NCBI GenBank assembly: GCA_963740555.1
Contig: CAVUES010000005.1
Location: forward strand, 124,001-188,000
Direction of reading: 5' to 3'
DNA: 64,000 nucleotides
Origin: Mayfieldus sp963740555
Lineage (GTDB): Bacteria > Actinomycetota > Thermoleophilia > Solirubrobacterales > 70-9
Position 1 is the stretch's first letter. The number at the start of each line of letters is the position of its first letter. The notes under the pieces are model-generated. The model worked only from the letters and a program-made list of their open reading frames with translations. It was not told the origin of the DNA and searched no databases. Positions 25,727 through 33,468 of this stretch are shown in pieces. Position numbers and translations under genes: made by a program.

Positions 25727-26322
25727 GCCGTGATCTCGTTCCTCGTTCCTCGTTCCTCGACGCTCGGGCTGGGCGTCCGGCGCCGTCCCTCCCACTCGCG
25801 CAGCCGCAGCAGATCGCGCCGAACCTGCATCGGGTCGAGCTGGCGCCCCGGGACGTGCATGTTGGCGTCGGCGATCAGCCGCCGCTCGTCGCCGCTCAGC
25901 GCCATCCACTTCGCGAGCACGTCGTCGGAGTCGGGCAAGCGCCCGTCCGCCGAGGGCTCGCTGCGGTCTGGGAAGACGACGCAGTACTCGTTGAGCAGCT
26001 CGCCGCTGCGCTCCTCGTAGGCGACGATCGGGCGATGGGGGTAGATCAGGTAGCCGTAACCGCTGCGTGGCTCACCGCCGCCCGCGACGCGGATGAAGCC
26101 AAGCTCGCGGTACATCGCGTAGAGGTCGTCGCCGACCACCGAGCGCAGCAGCTCGCGCGCCTTCAGCTCGGCGCGGCGCTCGCGGCCGGGATCGAAGGCG
26201 TCCCGCCGTAGGGCATTTCGAGCACGTGTCCGCTTGCGCATCCGCCGGCGCAGATCGGGACCGAATGCCAGCGCAGCGAGCAGCGCAAGCGCGAGCAGGA
26301 GCGAGGCCGCCGCAACCGCCAC
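25723..26322 (-). CDS. Hypothetical membrane-anchored protein
   Basis: 199 residues of unknown function. The N-terminus is one hydrophobic helix (AVAAASLLLALALLAALAF) followed by a strongly basic stretch (RRRMRKRTRARNALRR). The soluble part has RELLRSVVGDDLYAMYRELG and GYGYLIYPHRPIVAYEER. The last dozen residues (VEERGTRNEITA) are encoded by GTTCCTC heptad repeats and are probably not ancestral. It is coupled to ilvD by a 4-bp overlap. Confidence 0.65.
   Translation of the reverse strand: MAVAAASLLLALALLAALAFGPDLRRRMRKRTRARNALRRDAFDPGRERRAELKARELLRSVVGDDLYAMYRELGFIRVAGGGEPRSGYGYLIYPHRPIVAYEERSGELLNEYCVVFPDRSEPSADGRLPDSDDVLAKWMALSGDERRLIADANMHVPGRQLDPMQVRRDLLRLREWEGRRRTPSPSVEERGTRNEITA
25735..25765. 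repeat. 7-bp tandem repeat (CTCGTTC units)
   Basis: Three to four copies of TTCCTCG stand at the 3' end of the hypothetical gene just before ilvD. On the minus strand this reads GAACGAG, encoding RGTRNE. It belongs to the same family as the arrays at 10844, 34163, 49921 and 58781. Confidence 0.7.
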
Positions 26323-26328
26323 TGGCTT

Positions 26329-26577
26329 CTAACGTCCCCCGGCGGCCTTCGGGAAGAAGATCACCCGATCGGCCTGGCGCGGAACCTCGGAGAAGTCACG
26401 CACCATCGTCGCCTCGTGCCGCCCGCTCTTCTCGCCCGACGGCACGGCGGCCCACATTCCCTCGTCGAGCTGGCGCCGGAACTCCTCGATCAGCCGCTGC
26501 TCGTCCTCGGCGACCTCGACGTCTCCCTCGGCGAGCAGTACGTCGCCGTGTCCCGGCTTCATGCGAACGAACTTCAT
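26329..26577 (-). CDS. Small hypothetical protein
   Basis: 82 residues, highly charged, unrecognised. Visible features are KPGHGDVLLAEGDVEVAEDE and an ending DRVIFFPKAAGGR. The start ATG at 26577 overlaps the thiD stop by 4 bp and the next gene follows after 6 nt, so it belongs to the thiD-ilvD transcription unit. Conserved spacing argues that it is real. Confidence 0.55.
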   Translation of the reverse strand: MKFVRMKPGHGDVLLAEGDVEVAEDEQRLIEEFRRQLDEGMWAAVPSGEKSGRHEATMVRDFSEVPRQADRVIFFPKAAGGR

Positions 26578-27422
26578 GGCTTGATTATGCCGCTCCCGGT
26601 GCCCGGCGCGGTGCTGCCGGCAAGCGAGGAGCGCTCCGCGACCCCGAGCGCGTCAACCGGGCCGCTGCCGGCGCCGATGCCGGTGAGTCCCGCCTCCACC
26701 GCCGCCGCGGCCAGCTCGCGGGCCCGCCGAGCGGCCTCCAGGGGAGACTCGCCGAGCGCCAGGCCGGCCGCCAATGCCGAGGAGTGGGTGCAGCCGGAGC
26801 CATGCGAGGCGCCATCGGGATGACGGGGGCCGGGAATGGAGACCGCGTCGGTCCCATCGAAGTAGAGGTCGGCGCCGTGCTCGCTGTGGCCCCCGGTGAC
26901 CACGACGACCTCGGGGCCGAGGGCGTGGACGGCCCGCGCCAGCTCTTCTTCGGTCGCGGTCGAGCCGAGCCCGGTCAGCTCGCGCGCCTCGGCGAGGTTG
27001 GGGGTGGCGACGGTGGCCAACGGCAACGCGCGCTCGACCAGCGCGCCGCGAGCCGCGGGATCGAGCAGCACCGCGCCGCTCTCCGCCACCATCACGGGGT
27101 CGAGCACGACCGGCGCGTCCCCGACCAGGTCCAGCGCCGCGACCACGGCGTCGATCGTCTCCGCGCTGCCAAGCATCCCGATCTTCACCGCGTCGATGCC
27201 GATGTCTTCGGAGACGGCGCGCACCTGTTCGACGATCATCGCCGGCGCCACCGCGTCGACGCGGCTGACGCCGACCGTGTTCTGGGCGGTGATCGCCGTG
27301 ATCGCGGTCATCCCGTGGACTCCGCGGGCGGCGAATGCCTTCAGGTCGGCCTGGATCCCGGCGCCGCCGCCGGAGTCCGAGCCGGCGATCGAGAGCACCG
27401 CTGGCGGGCGTTCGTAGGTCAT
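26574..27422 (-). CDS. thiD: Hydroxymethylpyrimidine/phosphomethylpyrimidine kinase
   Basis: 282 residues. SIAGSDSGGGAGIQADLKAF is the N-terminal HMP-binding signature, and MTAITAITAQNTVGV follows. The C-terminal SHGSGCTHSSALAAGLALGE has the anion hole and catalytic Cys of the ribokinase fold. It phosphorylates HMP twice for thiamine synthesis. No other thiamine gene or TPP riboswitch is seen nearby. Confidence 0.93.
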   Translation of the reverse strand: MTYERPPAVLSIAGSDSGGGAGIQADLKAFAARGVHGMTAITAITAQNTVGVSRVDAVAPAMIVEQVRAVSEDIGIDAVKIGMLGSAETIDAVVAALDLVGDAPVVLDPVMVAESGAVLLDPAARGALVERALPLATVATPNLAEARELTGLGSTATEEELARAVHALGPEVVVVTGGHSEHGADLYFDGTDAVSIPGPRHPDGASHGSGCTHSSALAAGLALGESPLEAARRARELAAAAVEAGLTGIGAGSGPVDALGVAERSSLAGSTAPGTGSGIIKP

Positions 27423-27427
27423 GCATT

Positions 27428-28603
27428 TCAGGCTAGCCCGTCGCCCACGCGGGCGCCGGCTTGCGGCCGCGGCAGCGGCGTGCGCGAGTAGGCGCCGGCG
27501 AACGAGCGATGCACGTAGCCAAGCAGCTCGAGGCGAGCCAGCAGCGCGGTCGTCTCCCCGCCGCCGCGGCCGAGCACGAGCGCGATCGAGTCGGAGTCGG
27601 CGTCGCCCTGCTCGACGCGATCCAGGACCGCGGCCAGCCCGGGGTCAAGCGGAGTGCCCTCCACCACCGGCCGCCGCGCGCCGGGCCCGATCAGGGCATC
27701 GAGGACGTCCTCGGCGTCGCGGACCAGGCTTGCCCCGTCGGCGATCAGCTGGTTGGTTCCGGTCGACATCCGGGCGCCGACCGGTCCTGGGACCGCCCCC
27801 ACCTCGCGGCCCAGATCGGAGGCGAGCTCGGCGGTGATCAACGAGCCGGACCGCCCGGCAGCCTCGACCACGATCGTCATCGCACCCAGCGCCGCCATGA
27901 TCCGGTTGCGAGCCGGAAATGCCCAGCGCCAGGCTCCAGTGCCCGGCGGCAGCTCGGAGAGGATCAGCCCGCGCTCGCGGACGCGCTCATAGAGGCCGCG
28001 GTGGTGGAGCGGATAAGCGACGTCGGCGCCGCAACCGAGGACCGCGGCGGTGAAGCCGCGGTCGAGCGCCCCGTCGTGGGCGGCGCCGTCGATCCCCCAT
28101 GCGAGCCCGCTCACGACGGCGAACCCGGCTGCCGCCAGCTCGCAGCCGAGGTTGCGGGCGATCTCGCGACCGGCCGAGGTGGCGCGCCTCGCCCCCACCA
28201 CCGTCACCGTGCTCTCCGGTCGCAGCCGCCTCAGCCCGTCCGGGTCCCCGCGCCCGACCAGGGCCGGCGGGGCGTCGTTCGCGTCGTGCAGCGCCTCCGG
28301 ATAGGCGGCTTCGTGGCGGCAGACGATCCAGCAATCGGCCTCGGTGATGCGATCGCGCAACACCGCGGAATCGGCCTGTGCAGCCTCCGCGAGGAGTCGG
28401 TCTGCCTTGCGGCCCGCCACCGCCTGGGCTAGCGCGTCATCTGGGAGGGCGAGCAGCTCCGCCGACCGGCCGCCCTTCTTGCCGGTCGCGACCTTCTCGA
28501 TGAACGGAGCCAGAAGCCCGAGCAGATGCAGGTGCAGAAGGCATGGATCGCAGGCCCGCGGCAGCGGCGCTGGCCGTGTCGTCGCCCGCTGGGCCTCGCT
28601 CAC
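27428..28603 (-). CDS. dprA: DNA processing protein DprA
   Basis: 391 residues. The Rossmann core is VTVVGARRATSAGREIARN and VVSGLAWGIDGAAHDGAL, followed by FPARNRIMAALGAMTIVVEA. It loads RecA on single-stranded DNA during transformation. A C-terminal winged-helix-like part (residues about 320-380) completes the protein. The start is GTG at 28603, overlapping the comM stop by 4 bp (GTGA). The pair comM-dprA is the usual actinobacterial order. Confidence 0.92.
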   Translation of the reverse strand: MSEAQRATTRPAPLPRACDPCLLHLHLLGLLAPFIEKVATGKKGGRSAELLALPDDALAQAVAGRKADRLLAEAAQADSAVLRDRITEADCWIVCRHEAAYPEALHDANDAPPALVGRGDPDGLRRLRPESTVTVVGARRATSAGREIARNLGCELAAAGFAVVSGLAWGIDGAAHDGALDRGFTAAVLGCGADVAYPLHHRGLYERVRERGLILSELPPGTGAWRWAFPARNRIMAALGAMTIVVEAAGRSGSLITAELASDLGREVGAVPGPVGARMSTGTNQLIADGASLVRDAEDVLDALIGPGARRPVVEGTPLDPGLAAVLDRVEQGDADSDSIALVLGRGGGETTALLARLELLGYVHRSFAGAYSRTPLPRPQAGARVGDGLA

Positions 28604-30084
28604 CCGGGCCGCCTCAACCCGAGCGCCTCCTGCATGTGATCCGGGCCGATCGCTGTCGCCTTCCCGAGGTCGGCGATCGTGCGCGCGACCCGCAGCACCC
28701 TGTCGTGCCCGCGCCCGCTCAGGCCCATGGCCCCGTGCTGCTCCGCGAGCACCCGGCGGGCGGGCGCCTCGAGGTCGAGCCGCCGCAGCTCCGCCGGGGT
28801 GAGGTCGGCGTTGCAGCGACGCGGCCCGAGCCGCTCGGCCTGCCGCGCTCGGGCGGCGCAGACCCGCTCGCGAACCTCCGCCGAGCGCTCCCCCGGGGCG
28901 CCGTCCATCGCCCCGGCGCTCGGCTGGGCGACGCCCTTCCAGATGTCGATCCGATCGGCCAGCGCCCCTGTGAGCTTGGTCTCGTAGCGACGCACCCCCA
29001 CCGGGGTGCAGCGGCAACGCTCGTCGCCCTCCCCGCGCCCGCAGGGGCAGGGGTTGGCGGCGGCGACGAGCATGAAGCGGCAGGGCAGCTCGACGGTGTG
29101 AGCCGCCCGCGTCACCGTCACCGTCCCGTCCTCGAGTGGGGCGCGCAACGACTCCAGCGCCGCCCTTGAGAATTCACCCAGCTCGTCGAGGAACAGAACG
29201 CCGCGATGCGCAAGCGTCACCTCGCCCGGGCGCGGCGGGTTGCCGCCACCGACGAGCCCGGGGGCGGAGATCGAGTGGTGCGGGCCTCGGAAGGGGCGCC
29301 TGATCGACGGGTGGCCGTTGAGTCGCCCAGCGATGCTGGCGATCTTGGCCACCTCGAGGGCCTCCGCCCGCTCCAGTGGAGGCAGAAGCGACGACAGGCG
29401 GCGAGCGGCGAGCGATTTTCCGGCTCCCGGGGGCCCGATCATCAGCAGGCTGTGGCCACCGGCGGCGGCAACCTCGAGCGCCCGCCGCAGACCCGGCTGG
29501 CCGCGAAGGTCGACGATGTCAGGGCCGCCCGGCGGCCCGCTGAGCGCCAGCGGCTCCGGCGCGGCCGGTTCCCACTCACCCCGCAGCAGCGTCGGCAGCT
29601 GGTCGAGGCGCTGTAGCGGCAGCACCTCCAGTTCTTCGACCAGCGCCGCCTCGGGGCCGTTGCCGTCGGCGACCACCAGCCGCTCGCTGCCGGCCGCTCG
29701 CGCGGTCTCCGCCATCGCCAGCACCCCCGCGATCGGGCGCACCGAGCCGTCGAGCGCCAACTCCCCGGCCAGGGCGAAGCTGGGGTCCAACCCCTCGGGC
29801 AGCTGACCGGAGGCGGCGATCAGGGCGGCGGCCGTGGCGAGATCGATCCCCGGCCCGGCCTTTGGCAGGTCGGCCGGGGCGAGGTTGACGGTGATGCGCC
29901 GCAGCGGGAACTCGAATCCGCTATTGACCAGCGCCGCCCGCACCCGCTCGCGCGACTCGCGCACCGCCGCGTCGGGCAGGCCGACGATCGAGAAGGCGGG
30001 CAGGCCGCGGTGGACGTCGACCTCGACCCTGACCTCGCGGGCCGCCACCCCGTCGATCGTGAAAGTCCGCGCGCTGGCCAGCAC
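28600..30084 (-). CDS. comM: ComM/YifB family AAA ATPase
   Basis: About 494 residues. The N-terminal ChlI-like domain begins VLASARTFTIDGVAAREVRV and has GLPAFSIVGLPDAAVRESRE. The AAA core has MIGPPGAGKSLAARRLSSL, LFLDELGEFSR and a zinc-like NPCPCGRGEGDERC. ComM is a branch-migration helicase in natural transformation. GTG at 30084 fits the family N-terminus better than the more distal GTG at 30126. Confidence 0.9.
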   Translation of the reverse strand: MLASARTFTIDGVAAREVRVEVDVHRGLPAFSIVGLPDAAVRESRERVRAALVNSGFEFPLRRITVNLAPADLPKAGPGIDLATAAALIAASGQLPEGLDPSFALAGELALDGSVRPIAGVLAMAETARAAGSERLVVADGNGPEAALVEELEVLPLQRLDQLPTLLRGEWEPAAPEPLALSGPPGGPDIVDLRGQPGLRRALEVAAAGGHSLLMIGPPGAGKSLAARRLSSLLPPLERAEALEVAKIASIAGRLNGHPSIRRPFRGPHHSISAPGLVGGGNPPRPGEVTLAHRGVLFLDELGEFSRAALESLRAPLEDGTVTVTRAAHTVELPCRFMLVAAANPCPCGRGEGDERCRCTPVGVRRYETKLTGALADRIDIWKGVAQPSAGAMDGAPGERSAEVRERVCAARARQAERLGPRRCNADLTPAELRRLDLEAPARRVLAEQHGAMGLSGRGHDRVLRVARTIADLGKATAIGPDHMQEALGLRRPG

Positions 30085-30134
30085 GGCGGAGACGCTAGGT
30101 GCGCTGGCGCGCTCCGTGACGCGCACTGTGTCAG

Positions 30135-30150
30135 GGAATCGTCACGCTGC
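30135..30150 (+). repeat. 16-bp direct repeat, copy 1
   Basis: GGAATCGTCACGCTGC occurs exactly here and at 30968-30983, one on each side of the SDR gene, both upstream of a plus-strand start. It may be a shared promoter or operator, or a duplication made when the SDR gene was inserted. Confidence 0.7.
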
Positions 30151-30215
30151 CCCGGACCCCATCGGCTTGAAGCGGCATACGCTGGAGCCGTGACTAGTCG
30201 AACGGAGGAGACACC

Positions 30216-30920
30216 ATGGAACTAGAAGGCAAGGTCGCGGTCGTCACCGGCGCCAGCGGTGGCATCGGCGCGGCGGTGTCGCGGAGGCTGCACGAGGCCG
30301 GCGCCTCGGTCGGCCTGATCTCGCGGCGAGGCGACGACCTCGGGCTGGAGCGTGGGCTCGGCTTGGCCTGCGACGTCCGTGATCGCATCGCCGTCGGCGC
30401 TGCCGCGGACGCGATCGTCGAGCGCTTCGGCCGCCTCGACGTCGTCATCGCGAACGCGGGCGTCGGGGCATACGGGCCCTTCCTCGAGCTCGACCCGGAG
30501 CAGATCGAGACCATGATCGACGTGAACCTGAAGGGCACGCTCTACACGGCGGCCGCGACGCTGCCCCACCTGATCGCGGCGGGCGAAGGGGACTTTGTCT
30601 CCCTCGCAAGCGTCGCCGGCCTCCGTGCCTTCCCCGGCGAGGCCGTCTACAACGCGTCGAAGTTCGGCCAGCTGGGCTTCACGCGTGCCCTCGACCACGA
30701 GCTGCGCGAGCGCGGCGTGCGAGCCACCTGCATCTGCCCGGGCGGCGTGAACACTGACTTCGCGATCGGGACAGGCCGCGAGGAGGGCGACCCCGAGCTC
30801 GAGGGCATGCTGACTCCGGACGAGGTCGCCGATGTCGTGCTGTTCACGATCACGCGCCCCAGGCGCATGCGGATCCTGACGACCAGCTTCCGTCCCATGA
30901 CCGAGGCGTCCGCGGGCTGA
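30216..30920 (+). CDS. Classical short-chain dehydrogenase/reductase
   Basis: 234 residues. VAVVTGASGGIGAAVSRRL is the cofactor motif, ANAG (in VIANAGVGAYGPF) the structural one, and Ser in FVSLASVAG with YNASK the catalytic set. ICPGGVNTDF follows as usual. The ATG at 30216 has a strong site (AACGGAGGAGACACC). The gene is flanked by the 16-bp repeats and sits between comM and yraN, genes that normally lie close together. Substrate unknown. Confidence 0.9.
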   Translation: MELEGKVAVVTGASGGIGAAVSRRLHEAGASVGLISRRGDDLGLERGLGLACDVRDRIAVGAAADAIVERFGRLDVVIANAGVGAYGPFLELDPEQIETMIDVNLKGTLYTAAATLPHLIAAGEGDFVSLASVAGLRAFPGEAVYNASKFGQLGFTRALDHELRERGVRATCICPGGVNTDFAIGTGREEGDPELEGMLTPDEVADVVLFTITRPRRMRILTTSFRPMTEASAG

Positions 30921-30932
30921 GCGCGGCTCAGC
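30916..30932 (+). terminator. Stem-loop at the SDR stop codon
   Basis: GCTGAGC and GCTCAGC form a perfect 7-bp stem with a GCG loop and include the SDR stop codon. No T-run follows, so termination is only possible, not shown. Confidence 0.35.
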
Positions 30933-30967
30933 AACCACTCGCGCGATCTGTGGCGCGCACCGATGTC

Positions 30968-30983
30968 GGAATCGTCACGCTGC
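30968..30983 (+). repeat. 16-bp direct repeat, copy 2
   Basis: Second exact copy of GGAATCGTCACGCTGC, 39 bp before the yraN start. Confidence 0.7.
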
Positions 30984-31022
30984 GCGCGCAATCGAAGCGT
31001 CGGTCCGCCCTAGCCTCGAGCG

Positions 31023-31400
31023 ATGACTGTGGCTCGACAGCGTCTCGGGCGCCTCGCCGAGCAGGCCGTCGCCGAGCGCCTCCAAGAGGACGGATGGCGG
31101 ATCCTGGCCCGCAACCCCCGCACCCGCTACGGCGAGCTCGACCTGATCGGGCTTGACGGAGACGCGCTGGTCTTCGTGGAGGTGAAAGCCGGCCGCTCGG
31201 GGGCCTCAAGCGGCCCGTTGCGCCCGATCCTCGCCGTCGGACCGGTCAAGCAGCGCCGCGTCCGCACCCTCGCCCGCGCCTGGCTCGCCGAGCAGAGCCT
31301 CGTCCCGCCCCACCGCCTGATCCGCTTCGACGCCGTCGGCGTCAGCTTCGACCCCGGCGGGAAGCTGATCGAACTCGAACACATCCGCGATGCCTTCTAG
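31023..31400 (+). CDS. yraN: YraN family (UPF0102) nuclease-like protein
   Basis: 125 residues. RQRLGRLAEQAVAERLQEDG, ILARNPRTRYGELDLIGLDG and LVFVEVKAGRS give the E..GELDLI..FVEVK pattern of the restriction-endonuclease-like YraN fold. Its cellular role is poorly known. The 3' third (31206-31400) overlaps, on the opposite strand, the extended 3' end of rnhB. Confidence 0.9.
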   Translation: MTVARQRLGRLAEQAVAERLQEDGWRILARNPRTRYGELDLIGLDGDALVFVEVKAGRSGASSGPLRPILAVGPVKQRRVRTLARAWLAEQSLVPPHRLIRFDAVGVSFDPGGKLIELEHIRDAF

Positions 31401-32192
31401 CTCCGGCGGCAGTTCCCCGTCCAGCGCCAGTTGCTTGTAGGCGACCGACGCGAACGAACGCCGGTGCAGGTCCGATATCCCGTTCTTTGCGATCGCGTCG
31501 CGGTGCTCGGGAGTCGAGTAGCCGACGTTCTCCACGAACCCCCAGCCCGGGTAGATGGACTCGGCGCGATGCATGTAGCGGTCGCGGCTCACCTTCGCGA
31601 TCACCGATGCGGCGGCGATCGCGGCGCTGGTCGCATCTCCGTCGACGACCGGCCGGTGCTCCACCGTGCAGCCCGGAAGCGGGAAGCCGTCGACCAGGCA
31701 AGAGGCCCCCTCGCATGCGACCCGTTCCAGCGAGGTGGCAAGCGCCTCGAGGTTGGTGTTGTGCAGCCCGCGCCCGTCGATCCCGCGCACGCAGCGGACC
31801 GCGACGCTCACCTTGGTCGCGGCGCGAAGCACGTTGGGGTAGAGGCGCTCGCGATCCTCGCGAGTCATCTGCTTGGAGTCGTGCAATCCGCCGAGCGCCC
31901 GCCGGTCGGAGAGGCTGAGCGTCTCGTAGTCGATCAGCACCGCGGCGGCGACCAGCGGCCCGGCAAGCGAGCCGCGTCCGGCCTCGTCGCACCCGGCGAC
32001 CAGGCGCGTTCCCAGCTCGCGGTCGAAGGCGAAGAGGCGCTGGGTGCGCCGCAGGCGGCGGCGGTGCAGCTTGCCGGGCTTCTGGCTAGAGGATTCCGAT
32101 GCGGTTCGGCGGCCAGTAGGTGGCGAAGGCCTTGCCGATGAACCAGTCTTGGGGGACCGGTCCCCAGAACCGGCTGTCGTCGCTCGACCCAC
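31206..32192 (-). CDS. rnhB: Ribonuclease HII with long C-terminal extension
   Basis: The RNase HII domain is complete: RLVAGCDEAGRGSLAGPLVA with the DEAGRG acidic pair, LHDSKQMTREDRERL, CTVEHRPVVDGDATSAAIAA and ASVIAKVSRDRYM, ending near GYSTPEHRDAI. It removes ribonucleotides from DNA. About 65 extra C-terminal residues are antisense to yraN and look acquired by loss of the normal stop. The only canonical start before the domain is GTG at 32192, which lies inside lepB. CTG codons at 32069 or 32054, just after the lepB stop, are alternatives. Confidence 0.85.
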   Translation of the reverse strand: MGRATTAGSGDRSPKTGSSARPSPPTGRRTASESSSQKPGKLHRRRLRRTQRLFAFDRELGTRLVAGCDEAGRGSLAGPLVAAAVLIDYETLSLSDRRALGGLHDSKQMTREDRERLYPNVLRAATKVSVAVRCVRGIDGRGLHNTNLEALATSLERVACEGASCLVDGFPLPGCTVEHRPVVDGDATSAAIAAASVIAKVSRDRYMHRAESIYPGWGFVENVGYSTPEHRDAIAKNGISDLHRRSFASVAYKQLALDGELPPELEGIADVFEFDQLPAGVEADADGVEADQAVGRDEALLGEPGAGEGADAALLDRSDGEDRAQRAA

Positions 32193-32703
32193 GGTTGTCG
32201 CCCATCATGAAGTAATCGCCGGGCGGAATGGTGATCGGTTTGGGCAAATTGCAGGCGCTTCCGCCCTGGCAGGGCATGATGAAGCTCTCCTTGGCGATCT
32301 TTCCGTTGACGACTGGATGACCGTCGTGGATCGAGACTGTGTCGCCCGGCCCGGCGACAATCCGCTTGATGAAGTTCTGACTGTCCTCGTCGGCGGTCGG
32401 CCTGGGGCACGCCTCGTCGGGGCCCCGCGGCACCCCGCACTCGTTGCCCCGCTCCGCCCCGGCGGGGGGATGGAAGACGACGATGTCGCCGATCTTGGGG
32501 CTGGTGAAGTGGTAGATGAACCGGTTCACCAGCACCCGTTGGCCGATGTCGAGGGTCGGCTCCATCGAGCCGGAGGGGATCTGGTAGGGCTTGATCAGGA
32601 AGGCCTGGATCCCCAGCGCCAGGCCCAGGGCCAGGGCGACGATCACCACCAGCTCGACCAGACCGCCGCGAGCCGTGGACGGCTTGGAGATCGAGGCGTT
32701 CAG
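32086..32703 (-). CDS. lepB: Signal peptidase I
   Basis: About 205 residues. One N-terminal membrane helix (about 17-36) is followed by IPSGSMEPTL with the nucleophile Ser46 and FIKRIVAGPGD with the general base Lys113. MMGDNRGSSDDSRFWGPV is the last conserved box. It cleaves signal peptides outside the membrane. GTG at 32649 would cut into the membrane helix. A CTG at 32703, overlapping the rplS stop as CTGA and 7 nt after AGGGG, gives a full cytoplasmic N-terminus and is preferred. Confidence 0.9.
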   Translation of the reverse strand: MNASISKPSTARGGLVELVVIVALALGLALGIQAFLIKPYQIPSGSMEPTLDIGQRVLVNRFIYHFTSPKIGDIVVFHPPAGAERGNECGVPRGPDEACPRPTADEDSQNFIKRIVAGPGDTVSIHDGHPVVNGKIAKESFIMPCQGGSACNLPKPITIPPGDYFMMGDNRGSSDDSRFWGPVPQDWFIGKAFATYWPPNRIGIL

Positions 32704-33380
32704 GACTCGTCCCCTGCGCCCTCGGACTCCTCAGGTTCCTCGGCTGCTTCGGTTGGCTCCGGCTCCTCGGGCTGCTCGGCCTGCGGCTCCTCGGTCTCCG
32801 CCGGTTGCTCGGCCTCCGACTCCTCCGTCTCCGCCGGTTGCTCGGCTTCGGCTTCGACTTGCGCATCCCCCTCAGCCTCGGGCTGCGCGGCCTCTTCCTC
32901 ACCGTCGGCCGCCTGCTCCTCTTCTCCTTCGCCCTCCGGCGCCTCCACGAGCTCGGCCTCGCTCTGGGCCACACCCTCGGAATCCAGGGCCTCGGCCTCC
33001 TCCGGCGGCGCGGCGAGGATCTCCTCGTCGATCCCCCAGCGGCGCTCCGACACCCGCGCCCGCTTTCCGACCCGGCCCCGCAGGTAGTAGAGCTTGGCCC
33101 GGCGAACGTCGCCGCGGGCCGCCACCTCGAGCCGCTCGATCTTCGGTGAGTGCAGGGGAAAGGTCCTCTCGACGCCGACCCCGAACGATTGCTTGCGGAC
33201 CGTGAAGGTCTCGCGGGCGCCGCTGCCCTGGCGCTTCAGCACGACCCCCTCGAAGACCTGGGTTCGGCGCCGCTGACCCTCGATCACCTGAAAGTGGACG
33301 CGCACCCGATCGCCCGGCCCGAAGGCAGGAAGGTTCGCCTTCAGCTGGCGGCGCTCGATGCTGTCGATGATGCTGCTCAT
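32700..33380 (-). CDS. rplS: Ribosomal protein L19 with acidic C-terminal tail
   Basis: 226 residues, about twice the normal length. Residues 1-116 are standard L19 (PGDRVRVHFQVIEGQRRRTQ, ERTFPLHSPKIERLEV, RRAKLYYLRGRVGK). From about 117 on the protein is almost only Glu, Ala, Pro and Gln, with a repeated unit (AEQPAETEES, AEQPAETEEP). The ATG at 33380 is the family start. A terminator-like hairpin lies 44 nt upstream. Confidence 0.93.
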   Translation of the reverse strand: MSSIIDSIERRQLKANLPAFGPGDRVRVHFQVIEGQRRRTQVFEGVVLKRQGSGARETFTVRKQSFGVGVERTFPLHSPKIERLEVAARGDVRRAKLYYLRGRVGKRARVSERRWGIDEEILAAPPEEAEALDSEGVAQSEAELVEAPEGEGEEEQAADGEEEAAQPEAEGDAQVEAEAEQPAETEESEAEQPAETEEPQAEQPEEPEPTEAAEEPEESEGAGDES

Positions 33381-33423
33381 TGAGATGGCGCGCGGGGTGG
33401 GAGTTGCGCGCGGGTGGCGGCCG

Positions 33424-33450
33424 AAAAATCGCGCGTGGCCGCACGCGCGA
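33424..33450 (-). terminator. Intrinsic terminator or attenuator between trmD and rplS
   Basis: On the minus strand TCGCGCGTG and CACGCGCGA form a 9-bp stem with loop CGGC, followed by TTTTT. It is 18 nt after the trmD stop. Part of the stem and loop (GTGCGGCC) can instead pair with GGCCGCCAC just downstream, so a terminator/antiterminator switch in the rplS leader is possible. Confidence 0.65.
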
Positions 33451-33468
33451 GGCGGCAATCCTAGCGAC

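Noticed and set aside
23897..26020. 707-residue plus-strand frame across ilvD
   Set aside because: Antisense to ilvD with no family motifs; long shadow frames are expected at this GC content.
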